Source: Bacillus sp. (in: firmicutes) (GTDB taxonomy: Bacteria; Bacillota; Bacilli; Bacillales; Cytobacillaceae). From it: a DNA stretch of 37,558 nt. The notes beneath the pieces were generated by a model, which made no database searches, was not told where the DNA came from, and was given only the letters and a program-made list of their open reading frames with translations. Positions 9,275 to 16,559 of this stretch are shown here, piece after piece. The stretch spans positions 1 through 37,558 of the forward strand of contig WTKE01000113.1 in the NCBI GenBank assembly GCA_011524525.1. Direction: 5' to 3'. A program made the position numbers and the translations under genes. Every line of letters starts with the position of its first letter. Position 1 is the first letter of the stretch.

Positions 9275-9754
9275 GTGAATATCTCATTATTAACAATTGG
9301 TAAACTTAAAGAAAAATATTTAAAGCAAGGTATCGATGAATATTTGAAAAGACTAACGGCATATGCGAAGGTCGAAGTGGTTGAACTTCCAGATGAAAAA
9401 GCTCCTGAGCAATTAAGTGACATAGAAATGGAACAGGTGAAGAATAAAGAAGGAGAACGGCTGTTAGCAAAGATTTCTCCAGATACATATGTGATTGCAC
9501 TAGCGATTGAAGGAAAGCAACGATCATCAGAAGAACTAGCGGATATGATTGATAAGTTAGCTACTTACGGAAAAAGTAAAATAGCCTTCGTTATCGGAGG
9601 TTCGCTGGGCTTAAGTAAGGATGTATTAAACCGTGCAGATGAGAAATTATCATTTTCTAAAATGACATTCCCTCACCAATTAATGAGGTTGATTCTCCTG
9701 GAGCAAGTGTATCGTGCTTATAGGATTAATCGGAATGAACCGTACCATAAGTGA
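9275..9754 (+). CDS. rlmH: 23S rRNA pseudouridine-1915 N3-methyltransferase RlmH
   Basis: SPOUT-class methyltransferase that uses S-adenosylmethionine to methylate pseudouridine 1915 in helix 69 of 23S rRNA. The 159-aa length is normal. The cofactor-binding knot motif [10 protein letters not shown] is at 105-114 and the conserved C-terminus [14 protein letters not shown] is intact. The start is GTG with GTGAGG upstream. In staphylococci the 3' end of this gene (orfX) is the SCCmec integration site, and here the same stretch is duplicated downstream. Confidence 0.97.
   Translation: MNISLLTIGKLKEKYLKQGIDEYLKRLTAYAKVEVVELPDEKAPEQLSDIEMEQVKNKEGERLLAKISPDTYVIALAIEGKQRSSEELADMIDKLATYGKSKIAFVIGGSLGLSKDVLNRADEKLSFSKMTFPHQLMRLILLEQVYRAYRINRNEPYHK
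9734..9752 (+). repeat. Direct repeat copy 1 in rlmH 3' end (attL/attB-like)
   Basis: AATGAACCGTACCATAAGT encodes the terminal NEPYHK of RlmH up to the first base of its stop codon. An identical 19-mer lies at 10151-10169. The staphylococcal SCC attachment site covers the same codons. Confidence 0.7.
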
Positions 9755-9790
9755 ATGAGGTTTTTTAAAAAAAGCATCTAAATCATTTAT

Positions 9791-9840
9791 AAAAGGTTAT
9801 TCTAATTGTAGATTCCTCAATAAGAATAACCTTTTGCTTT
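9791..9840 (+). terminator. Terminator downstream of rlmH
   Basis: A 13-bp stem AAAAGGTTATTCT/AGAATAACCTTTT with a 19-nt loop, followed by TGCTTT. It lies inside the interval bounded by the two attachment-like repeats. Confidence 0.6.
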
Positions 9841-9882
9841 GTCTTTCCGGTTGGGGGATCAGGTTAATTATTCAGTCTGATT

Positions 9883-10070
9883 AATAGACGGAGGAATTCC
9901 GCTAAATTAATAAATTGGGTGGAAGATACGTCAAATAGAGGAAGAAATTCCGTCTATTGAATTAAAAACCGCAACAATGGGGGACTTTTGCTGTGCATAA
10001 GCGGAAATTCTCCGCTTATACACCATGAAATAAGCTCCATTTTGCATTTAACCGAAAAATCTCCGCTTAT
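9883..10070. repeat. Cluster of palindromic GGAAATTC-type intergenic repeats
   Basis: Related inverted repeats follow one another. AATAGACGGA (9883-9892) pairs with TCCGTCTATT (9949-9958). ATAAGCGGA (9997-10005) and TCCGCTTAT (10011-10019) form a 9-bp hairpin around AATTC, and TCCGCTTAT occurs again at 10062-10070. No open reading frame of note covers this stretch. It resembles dispersed intergenic repeats of Bacillaceae. Confidence 0.5.
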
Positions 10071-10150
10071 TTTCGCTAATTATACAAGCAAGGACTAGAA
10101 TACGTATTTACGATCAAGGTGATAAAAAGAATATAGGAAAACCTCCTTTT

Positions 10151-10169
10151 AATGAACCGTACCATAAGT
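10151..10169 (+). repeat. Direct repeat copy 2 (attR-like)
   Basis: Exact duplicate of the 19 bases at the end of rlmH. It is followed by AA, giving CATAAGTAA, where the rlmH copy has CATAAGTGA. It lies 417 bp downstream of the first copy and outside any gene. I read it as the far end of a former insertion. Confidence 0.65.
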
Positions 10170-10185
10170 AATCAAAGTCTTTTTT

Positions 10186-10473
10186 AGAGGAAGTGTCAAA
10201 GAACCATTCAATTTCCTTGACGCATCATATTTTGTTCTTCGTAAGGACAAGTGATAATGTAGAGAATTTTGGGGAGATGTTGAAGGTTATCGGTACAGAT
10301 GACTGTTTGAATGTTACTTTTGCATATAAGATAAGAAGGGATGATAGATATTTTGAAGAACCAGAGGGTTAGATAATGTAAGGTCAGACCTATTTGTAAA
10401 AGACACCCCAAATATGGATTGGCTTAAGATTTTAAATTCAAATGACACTTGGTGCTTAGATACAATACGGTAA
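10186..10473 (+). pseudogene. Frameshifted gene remnant, family not recognised
   Basis: Three adjoining plus-strand reading segments look protein-like but lie in alternating frames. The first (about 10192-10254) includes FNFLDASYFVLRKDK. The second (10253-10372) includes NFGEMLKVIGTDD and FAYKIRRDDRYFEEPEG. The third (about 10369-10473), back in the first frame, includes SDLFVKDTPNMDWLKILNSN and ends CLDTIR-stop. Two single-base frame changes would join them into one product of about 90 residues. No start codon with a ribosome site is seen, so the 5' end is probably lost. It begins just after the second attachment-like repeat. Confidence 0.5.
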
Positions 10474-10496
10474 AGGGGAGGCTAAGTTAGTTCTTA

Positions 10497-10979
10497 TCAT
10501 TTATGAGTTTCTCTCGGCTGTTTGAACACTTCGTCCTGCCAAAGTTGATACAGATAGATGATAAGTGCAAAACCAACCATCATAGCAACAATAGCTATTG
10601 TTGGCAAAGTCGATTCACTCGAAACAAGTCCCAATCGTTGCCATACTGGGTAAACGATGTACATAAATAACCCATCCAAGAGTATATTGACAGTCAAATA
10701 CACCCAAAATTTTCCGAAAGTAAAGTGGAATACCCAGATAACTATAACTAAATAGGCTCCATACACCCAAGGAACTGGGACGACTTTATCCCACCCGAAC
10801 AGACTAGAACCAGCCTCTTTCCACCATCCGTAATGGTAAGCCGCTTGATATGCCAAAGTATGAATAACGGTCATAAATAGAGCGACCGGCATGTACCTGC
10901 GTACAGTATCCATTTTCAAAAAAAACAAGGACAGCCAAGGCAATATCAAGAGTGACCAGAGAATAATCTGTTTCATCAT
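10497..10979 (-). CDS. Small multi-pass membrane protein, function unknown
   Basis: A 160-aa hydrophobic protein with about five predicted helices (residues roughly 4-20, 29-48, 74-95, 98-118 and 130-150) and a short charged tail (QDEVFKQPRETHK). I do not recognise a functional motif; it has the look of small Bacillaceae membrane proteins such as the CBO0543-type group, but this is weak. The ATG at 10979 was chosen because GGGG lies 10 nt upstream. An ATG at 10997 would add six residues but has no ribosome site. No neighbour suggests a role. Confidence 0.7.
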   Translation of the reverse strand: MMKQIILWSLLILPWLSLFFLKMDTVRRYMPVALFMTVIHTLAYQAAYHYGWWKEAGSSLFGWDKVVPVPWVYGAYLVIVIWVFHFTFGKFWVYLTVNILLDGLFMYIVYPVWQRLGLVSSESTLPTIAIVAMMVGFALIIYLYQLWQDEVFKQPRETHK

Positions 10980-11138
10980 ATCATTAATACCCCACATTAG
11001 TTTTATGTGTAGTGTTACTCTCGGTTCATATATTTATTCGATAAAAGCAACCGAAACTTACTAAATAAACAATTCTCTCATCTGAATATCCTCTTTAGTA
11101 GTGTATAGTTTATCAGGCTTTAACATATTATGCTTCCA

Positions 11139-11175
11139 GAAAAAAGAGTTATCAAAAATTTCATTGATAACTCTT
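11139..11175 (-). terminator. Terminator of the oxidase gene (minus strand)
   Basis: Eleven-bp stem AAGAGTTATCA/TGATAACTCTT; read on the minus strand it ends in TTTTT. Confidence 0.8.
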
Positions 11176-11208
11176 AGGTGTTTGAATATAGGTTTTTGCT
11201 AGTTTATC

Positions 11209-12357
11209 TTACAATCCAAATCTCTTGAGAGAGAAAAGAGAAAGGTCAAAATTACTTTTGCCCTCTAAAGCAAGTTGGCTTAGAACTTCTCCCACTACGC
11301 TACCAAATTTAAACCCATGACCTGAAAAACCACAGGCAATAAGAATATGTTCATGTTCAGGATGAAAATCAATGATAAAATGATTGTCACTTGAAATGGT
11401 ATATAAACAAGTTTTGCCTTGATTTAATGCTCCATTTGCTTTAGGCAGATAGGTTTGAAGGAAGAACCTAAGATCCGCTTCATCTGTCTCGTAATGCCCG
11501 AAATTTTGTTTAAGCTGGTCAGGATCAATTTCTTGTCCACCATCTGACCTTCCAATTTTTAAACCTTTGCCATCAATGTTAGGGAAACCATAAAACATAT
11601 TACCCCCATCTTCTACATAATAAGATGGAAAATTACCAGCATCATAGAGCTCCTCAGGTGTTTCAAACCAACCAACTACTTTTCGAGTTGGCTGAATAGG
11701 AAGGTTAATAGTAGGAAGTAGTTTGGCTGCCCAAGCACCTGCAGTGACAATCACCTTTTTTGCATGGAAAACCTTGTTTTCAGTTATGATTTTTACACAT
11801 TCCTTGTCATGCATATCAATTTGCTGAACAGGCGTATTAGTGACAAGTTGAACCCCATTTTTTATAGCCAACTCTTTATAGGCCTGTATCGCATTTTCAC
11901 TATAGAGCAATCCTGATTCTGTTTCATAGCACCCAATAAAATTGTCAGGTACAGAAAATCCTGGCCACTTTTGTTTCACTTCCTTGCCGCTTAGAACTTC
12001 TAATGGCAACTCAAATTTATTAGCAGCAGCAATGGTTTCCTGAAGAAAGACAGAGTCTTTTGGACCGAGTCCAAGGACTCCTGTTTTTTCAAAAATTTTA
12101 TAGCCAGTTTGCTTTTGTAATTCCTCCCATAATTGTTGGGCCCGTTTTGCTAGTGTTACGTACTGTCTACCTTCACCATAGGCATGCCGAATCATACGAG
12201 TATCCCCGTGATGACTTCCATGACTATGAGGGGGTTCAAAGGCATCAATAAGTAAGGTCTTTACCTGCTGTTGTGCTAAAAATGCACCAGCAGCCATTCC
12301 CATAGTCCCAGCACCAATGATTGCAACATCAAAAAAGTGTTCTTTGTTCAAGTCCAT
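11209..12357 (-). CDS. FAD-dependent sarcosine / N-methyl-amino-acid oxidase (MSOX/SolA family)
   Basis: Predicted to oxidise an N-methyl amino acid (sarcosine or N-methyltryptophan type) to the demethylated amino acid, formaldehyde and peroxide. The 382-aa length matches monomeric sarcosine oxidase. The dinucleotide motif GAGTMG is at 15-20. K267 (GKGLKIG) fits the oxygen-activating lysine of MSOX, and C317 (TCLYT) fits the cysteine that binds FAD covalently. The family C-terminal motif FSGHGFKF is present. ATG 12357 was chosen, with GGAG 3 nt upstream; a TTG at 12366 is the alternative. It diverges from the SAM-riboswitch transporter operon. The substrate is not fixed by sequence. Confidence 0.88.
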   Translation of the reverse strand: MDLNKEHFFDVAIIGAGTMGMAAGAFLAQQQVKTLLIDAFEPPHSHGSHHGDTRMIRHAYGEGRQYVTLAKRAQQLWEELQKQTGYKIFEKTGVLGLGPKDSVFLQETIAAANKFELPLEVLSGKEVKQKWPGFSVPDNFIGCYETESGLLYSENAIQAYKELAIKNGVQLVTNTPVQQIDMHDKECVKIITENKVFHAKKVIVTAGAWAAKLLPTINLPIQPTRKVVGWFETPEELYDAGNFPSYYVEDGGNMFYGFPNIDGKGLKIGRSDGGQEIDPDQLKQNFGHYETDEADLRFFLQTYLPKANGALNQGKTCLYTISSDNHFIIDFHPEHEHILIACGFSGHGFKFGSVVGEVLSQLALEGKSNFDLSLFSLKRFGL

Positions 12358-12469
12358 TATCTCCAATCTATGTTTTTCTAAAATGTACTCTTTTAAACAA
12401 AAATACTATCAACTTATTAAAATTCAATGCAAATATAATATAAATTTTTGGCAATAGTGGAAAAATTGT

Positions 12470-12498
12470 TTGACAACATCCTTCAAGTTACATAATAT
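12470..12498 (+). promoter_or_regulatory. Sigma-A promoter of the SAM-I controlled operon
   Basis: TTGACA (12470-12475), a 17-base spacer and TAATAT (12493-12498), just before the riboswitch aptamer. The rest of the divergent gap to 12357 is AT-rich and presumably carries the oxidase promoter, which I cannot place exactly. Confidence 0.75.
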
Positions 12499-12520
12499 CA
12501 GTATATATTAAAAATTGAAT

Positions 12521-12625
12521 AACTTATCACGAGAGACTGAGGGACAGGCCCGATGACGTCCAGCAACCATCATTAAAATGAAAGGTGCTAATTCCTGCAG
12601 AGTGTTTCATTCTGAGAGATAAGGT
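12521..12625 (+). ncRNA. SAM-I riboswitch (S-box) aptamer
   Basis: S-box signature elements appear in order: P1 strand CTTATC (12523-12528), GAGGGAC, GGCCCGATGA, CAGCAACC, GGTGCTAATTCC, and the closing GAGAGATAAG whose GATAAG pairs with P1. With an intrinsic terminator immediately after, binding of S-adenosylmethionine should stop transcription of the ABC transporter operon. Confidence 0.96.
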
Positions 12626-12631
12626 TTAGAT

Positions 12632-12666
12632 AAAAGCCTCTTTCTGATTGAAAGAGGTTTTTTTAT
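12632..12666 (+). terminator. SAM-I expression-platform terminator
   Basis: CCTCTTTC/GAAAGAGG stem, TGATT loop and seven T residues directly 3' of the aptamer. Confidence 0.92.
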
Positions 12667-12710
12667 ATTCATAGAAATTCTAGAAAACTATAAACAAAGG
12701 AGTCAAAAAA

Positions 12711-13526
12711 ATGAAAAGAAGATCTCGTTTACTTACACCAGTGATTGCGCTAATAGGATTGGCGGGAATATTGAATGGTTGTTCTTCCAAAGAAACGGCA
12801 GATGTAACAAAGGATGAAGTAATTTTAGTAGGGACACAAAATGATTACCCTCCTTTTGCCTTTGCGGATGAGAATAATGAACTGACAGGATATGATATTG
12901 AAGTTGTAAAAGAAATTGATAAAAAGTTAGATGGTTATACGTTTGAGTTTGTTGCCACTCCATGGGATAGTATGTTTCTTGCACTAGAATCAAATAAGAT
13001 TCAGGCAGTTGCAGACCAGGTAGCAAAAACTCCAGAACGTGAAGAAAAATACTTATTTACAGATGAGTCTTATTTTGCAGCGGAAACAGTGATTGTCGTA
13101 AAATCAGGTCGAACGGATATTAAAACATTAGAAGATTTAGAGGGTAAAAAAGTTGGAGCTTTAGCTGGGGATTCTTATACATTATTACTGGAAGAACATA
13201 ATAAAAAAGTTGATAATGATATTATTTTAAAATATAGCGAAAGTGGGACCCCTTCAGAAATTTTACAGGATGTACAAAATGGTCGTATTGATGCCTATGT
13301 AAATGATCCTATTATGATTCAATCGGTTATGGAAAAATATGATTTAGATATAGAAGTTGTTGGACAACCTATCGTAAATGATAACATGGGAATCGTGCTT
13401 AAGGACGCTGAGCAGGGTGAGAAGTTAAAGGCGCTTATCGATCCAGTTTTAAAAGAGTTGAAGGAAGATGGCACCTTAGCCAAGCTTTCAAAAAAATGGA
13501 CAGGCGGAGAATATATCCCTGAATAA
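12711..13526 (+). CDS. Amino-acid ABC transporter substrate-binding lipoprotein (PAAT family)
   Basis: Extracellular solute-binding protein of the polar amino-acid family (SBP_bac_3). The 271-aa precursor has a lipoprotein signal with lipobox LNGC and lipidated C24. The mature domain begins VILVGTQNDYPPFAF, typical of the family, and ends in a lysine-rich segment KLSKKWTG. It is the first gene behind the SAM-I riboswitch, so its ligand is probably methionine or another sulfur amino acid such as cystine. The usual Bacillus methionine importer MetNPQ is of a different binding-protein family. The start follows AAAGGAG. Confidence 0.9.
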   Translation: MKRRSRLLTPVIALIGLAGILNGCSSKETADVTKDEVILVGTQNDYPPFAFADENNELTGYDIEVVKEIDKKLDGYTFEFVATPWDSMFLALESNKIQAVADQVAKTPEREEKYLFTDESYFAAETVIVVKSGRTDIKTLEDLEGKKVGALAGDSYTLLLEEHNKKVDNDIILKYSESGTPSEILQDVQNGRIDAYVNDPIMIQSVMEKYDLDIEVVGQPIVNDNMGIVLKDAEQGEKLKALIDPVLKELKEDGTLAKLSKKWTGGEYIPE

Positions 13527-13547
13527 GGTTAGAGAAGGGAAAACACT

Positions 13548-14267
13548 ATGGACAATTTATTAGATATCAGTTTTTTAATAGAAAGCTTTCCTATTATTAT
13601 CGCACGGTTACCTATTACAGTTGGTATTGCTGTGGGTTCAATGGTTTTTAGCTTATTTATTGGGCTCGCTACAGCACTTATAAAAATCTATCAAGTTCCT
13701 GTATTAAAGACCATCTCATCTTGTTATGTATCTTTTATTAGAGGCACACCATTATTAGTTCAAATCTATCTCGTATTCTATGGAATACCAAAAGTAATAT
13801 ACTATTTACAAACGGAATATGGTTGGCTATTAAATGTTGACGTAAATATTATTGCTCCTGAAATATATGCTTTATTAGCCTTTTCAATTAATTTGGGAGC
13901 TTATTTGTCTGAAACCATAAGATCAGCAATTGAGTCAGTTGATCGAGGTCAGTTTGAAGCAGCTAAAGCTATAGGAATGAGCCCAACGCAAATGATGCTT
14001 AAAATTATCTTCCCACAAGCTTTAGCAGTAGCCATACCGAACCTAGGCAATATGTTTATCAGTACGATTAAGGACACTTCACTTGTATTCATTATTGGTG
14101 TTATTGATATTATGGGACAAGCAAAAATCCTCGGTTCGCGTGGGCTAGCCTTTTTTGAAGTCTATATTGCTGTATCCATTGTCTATTGGATTCTTTGTAT
14201 TATTGTCGAGAGGCTCCTTGTAAAAATAGAGAAGCGTGCCCGTAGATATGAAAGAGGGGTTGCGTGA
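13548..14267 (+). CDS. Amino-acid ABC transporter permease (HisM/GlnP type)
   Basis: Integral membrane subunit of the importer. The 239-aa protein has about five transmembrane helices, the early FIRGTPLLVQIY segment and the EAA loop that contacts the ATPase (residues about 135-160, FEAAKAIGMSP...IFPQA), all standard for PAAT permeases. It lies 21 nt after the binding-protein gene and its TGA overlaps the next ATG. As there is only one permease gene, the channel is presumably a homodimer. Confidence 0.93.
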   Translation: MDNLLDISFLIESFPIIIARLPITVGIAVGSMVFSLFIGLATALIKIYQVPVLKTISSCYVSFIRGTPLLVQIYLVFYGIPKVIYYLQTEYGWLLNVDVNIIAPEIYALLAFSINLGAYLSETIRSAIESVDRGQFEAAKAIGMSPTQMMLKIIFPQALAVAIPNLGNMFISTIKDTSLVFIIGVIDIMGQAKILGSRGLAFFEVYIAVSIVYWILCIIVERLLVKIEKRARRYERGVA

Positions 14268-15001
14268 TGATTAAATTAGAGAATATCCATAAATATTACG
14301 ATCACCAACATGTATTAAAAGGAATTAATCTTTCGGTTAATAAAGGAGAAGTTGTATCTATCTTAGGACCAAGTGGTTCAGGTAAATCAACTTTATTACG
14401 CTGTATTAATTTCTTGGAGAATCCTTCAAGTGGAATGGTAGAGATTAGCGGGAAAAGAGTAGACGTTGAATCAGCAAGTAAGACAGATATTCTTTCTTTA
14501 CGAACATCTACCGGGATGGTATTTCAGCAGTATAATTTATTTAAAAATTTAACTGTGTTACAAAATGTGATGATTGGTTTAACTAGTGTTAAGCAGTTGA
14601 ACCCTGTTGAAGCGAAAGAGGAGAGTATAGATATTCTTGAAAGGGTTGGCTTGCAAGATAGACTAAACCATTACCCTGCTCAGCTTTCAGGTGGACAACA
14701 ACAAAGGGTGGGAATCGCTCGAGCGTTAGCACTGAAACCAGAAGTTTTGTTATTTGATGAACCGACATCTTCTCTTGATCCTGAGCTAGTTGATGAAGTA
14801 CTAGCTGTAATAAAGAATGTGGCAAGCGAAGGCAATACCATGTTAATTGTTACGCATGAGCTTAATTTTGCGCGTGAGATTTCTGATCGAGTTGTCTTTA
14901 TGGAATCAGGAATGATCCTTGAAGAGGGAACGGCAGAACAAATTTTTAGCAATCCTAGAATAGAAAGAACAAAGAAATTTTTAAGTAAGGCAATAAGATA
15001 G
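14267..15001 (+). CDS. Amino-acid ABC transporter ATPase (GlnQ/TcyN type)
   Basis: ATP-binding subunit that drives the importer. The 244-aa protein has Walker A GPSGSGKST, Q loop FQQYNLF, signature LSGGQQQR, Walker B LLFDEP and the switch histidine in VTHE. The ATG at 14267 was chosen: it overlaps the permease stop (TGATG) with AGAGGGG 8 nt upstream; a GTG one codon earlier is also in frame. It is the last gene of the SAM-controlled transcript. Confidence 0.94.
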   Translation: MIKLENIHKYYDHQHVLKGINLSVNKGEVVSILGPSGSGKSTLLRCINFLENPSSGMVEISGKRVDVESASKTDILSLRTSTGMVFQQYNLFKNLTVLQNVMIGLTSVKQLNPVEAKEESIDILERVGLQDRLNHYPAQLSGGQQQRVGIARALALKPEVLLFDEPTSSLDPELVDEVLAVIKNVASEGNTMLIVTHELNFAREISDRVVFMESGMILEEGTAEQIFSNPRIERTKKFLSKAIR

Positions 15002-15046
15002 TAAATTTTAGTAGTAAGAAAATTTAAATAATACTGCAACTAATGG

Positions 15047-15075
15047 TTGAAGACTGATTAAGAAATTGTTAGAAT
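15047..15075 (+). promoter_or_regulatory. Sigma-A promoter for the ZTP-riboswitch/serA unit
   Basis: TTGAAG (15047-15052), a 17-base spacer and TAGAAT (15070-15075), about 15 nt before the aptamer. Confidence 0.75.
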
Positions 15076-15088
15076 AAGATAAATGAAA

Positions 15089-15160
15089 AGGCTATGTGTA
15101 ACTGGCGAAACGCGGATAACCGCGAGGGAGCACATGGTGTCGTAGCCGTTCGCCTGGGCA
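15089..15160 (+). ncRNA. ZTP (pfl) riboswitch aptamer
   Basis: The conserved pfl-motif pieces are all present: GTAACTGGCG near 15098, a CGCGG/CCGCG helix, GGGAGC (15126-15131), a linker, and the 3' block CCGTTCGCCTGGGCA ending at 15160. In known members, ZMP or ZTP (signals of low 10-formyl-tetrahydrofolate) switches the following gene on by preventing termination. An intrinsic terminator follows immediately. Confidence 0.88.
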
Positions 15161-15194
15161 GAGGTAAGGGTTATAAACCCTTGCCTCTTTTTGT
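15161..15194 (+). terminator. ZTP expression-platform terminator
   Basis: GAGG-AAGGGTT pairs with AACCCTT-CCTC around a short loop and is followed by TTTTT. It abuts the GCCTGGGCA block, so ligand binding can compete with it. Confidence 0.88.
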
Positions 15195-15224
15195 TCAAAT
15201 TTACAATAAAAAAGGAGAAACAAT

Positions 15225-16424
15225 ATGAGCCCAATTACATTAAAAAAAGTTAACCAAATTAAAACATTAAATAATATTTCAGAAACCGGGTTAAAAGTCT
15301 TTCGTAAGGATAACTTTGCAGTCGACAATGACTGTGAAAACCCGGATGCAATCATTGCTCGTAGCTTTAACATGCACTCAATGGATTTCGGTAGTAATTT
15401 AAAAGCAATCGCTAGAGCTGGAGCAGGGGTTAACAATATTCCTGTCGAAAAATGTACAGAGCAAGGAATTGTCGTTTTTAATACTCCTGGAGCAAATGCG
15501 AATGCTGTAAAAGAGATGGTTTTAACGACAATAATGGCTTCATCAAGAAACCTTTTTGCTGGTGTGTCATGGACAAAGACCTTAGAAGGTGAAGGGGACC
15601 AGGTTCCAAAGCTTGTAGAAGCAGGGAAAAAACAATTTGTAGGTAAAGAAATCAAGGGTAAAACTCTAGGTGTTATTGGATTAGGTGCAATTGGAGCACT
15701 TGTTGCGAATGATGCCATTGCTTTAGACATGGATGTAATTGGATTCGACCCATTTATCTCTGTTGATACAGCATGGAATTTATCACGTACGGTCCAACGT
15801 GCATTAACCATTGAAGAATTGTTTGCAAATGCTGATTATATTACGGTGCACACACCATTAACTGATGATACAAAAGGAATGTTTAATAAAGCAACCTTTA
15901 GCATTATGAAGCCTGGCGTTCACATTTTGAATTTCTCACGAGGTGAACTTGTGAATGAAATTGATTTGGCGGTTGCGCTTGAAGAAGGAATCGTAGGTCA
16001 ATATATTACAGATTTCCCTAACGAAAATGTATTGAAAATGGAAAACACTATTTGTGTACCACATCTTGGTGCATCAACAGCAGAATCTGAGGAAAATTGT
16101 GCAATTATGGCGGGGCGCCAAATAAAGGATTTCCTTGAGACAGGAAACATTAAAAACTCAGTGAATTTCCCAAATGCTTCCCTACCATACTCTGGAAAAC
16201 AGCGTGTAGCAGCTTTCCACCAAAATGTGCCTGGAATGGTTGGAAAGATTACTGCAGCTCTATCAAGCTATGAATTAAACATTGCAGATATGGTGAATAG
16301 AAGTAGAGGGGAATATGCCTATACTATGATCGATATTGATAACAATGTAACAAGTGATATTATTCCTCAGTTAGAGGAAAAAATCAGCTTGATTGAAGGA
16401 ATTGTAACTGTACGTATACTTTAA
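15225..16424 (+). CDS. serA: 3-phosphoglycerate dehydrogenase with ACT domain (SerA)
   Basis: First enzyme of serine synthesis: oxidises 3-phosphoglycerate to 3-phosphohydroxypyruvate with NAD. This is a short 399-aa type. The split substrate domain covers 1-95 and about 300-320, and the Rossmann domain (about 100-295) contains GLGAIG at 152-157. Catalytic R239 (FSRGELV) and H280 (PHLGAST) are present. A C-terminal ACT regulatory domain (about 326-399) suggests feedback by serine. The start follows AAAGGAG. The ZTP riboswitch upstream ties it to one-carbon supply, since serine feeds folate through GlyA. A YoaD-like 2-hydroxyacid dehydrogenase is the main alternative name. Confidence 0.88.
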   Translation: MSPITLKKVNQIKTLNNISETGLKVFRKDNFAVDNDCENPDAIIARSFNMHSMDFGSNLKAIARAGAGVNNIPVEKCTEQGIVVFNTPGANANAVKEMVLTTIMASSRNLFAGVSWTKTLEGEGDQVPKLVEAGKKQFVGKEIKGKTLGVIGLGAIGALVANDAIALDMDVIGFDPFISVDTAWNLSRTVQRALTIEELFANADYITVHTPLTDDTKGMFNKATFSIMKPGVHILNFSRGELVNEIDLAVALEEGIVGQYITDFPNENVLKMENTICVPHLGASTAESEENCAIMAGRQIKDFLETGNIKNSVNFPNASLPYSGKQRVAAFHQNVPGMVGKITAALSSYELNIADMVNRSRGEYAYTMIDIDNNVTSDIIPQLEEKISLIEGIVTVRIL

Positions 16425-16437
16425 TGAGAGTTTATCG

Positions 16438-16470
16438 AAGGTGATACAAATTTTTGTATCACCTTTTTTG
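16438..16470 (+). terminator. Terminator after serA
   Basis: AAGGTGATACAAA/TTTGTATCACCTT hairpin followed by a T run. Confidence 0.88.
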
Positions 16471-16484
16471 GCATTATAAAAGGA

Positions 16485-16528
16485 TTCATTTAAGGTTCAT
16501 TTAAGATAAATGGTGTAAAAATGATATA
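16485..16528 (+). promoter_or_regulatory. Tandem 11-bp repeats before a -10, OmpR/PhoP-type operator candidate
   Basis: TTCATTTAAGG (16485-16495) and TTCATTTAAGA (16496-16506) are adjacent 11-bp repeats with one difference. A weak third hexamer would be TAAATG at 16507. GATATA at 16523-16528 could be the -10, and no good -35 exists. Hexamers every 11 bp before a lone -10 is the layout of PhoP-activated promoters, but TTCATT is an imperfect match to TT(A/C/T)A(C/T)A. Confidence 0.35.
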
Positions 16529-16559
16529 GCTTTAGCGAGAAAAGCAAGGAGGATTAACA

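Noticed and set aside
10208-10411. Minus-strand 67-codon reading frame
   Set aside because: It lies opposite the frameshifted remnant, has no ribosome site and has no protein-like motif.
10493-10507. TTATCATTTATGA, like an inverted SCC attachment core, at the end of the membrane-protein gene
   Set aside because: It does not match this genome's own 19-mer and is explained by the THK-stop codons of the gene.
15092-15811. 239-codon minus-strand frame opposite serA
   Set aside because: It is a shadow of the serA coding sequence and would run through the ZTP riboswitch.
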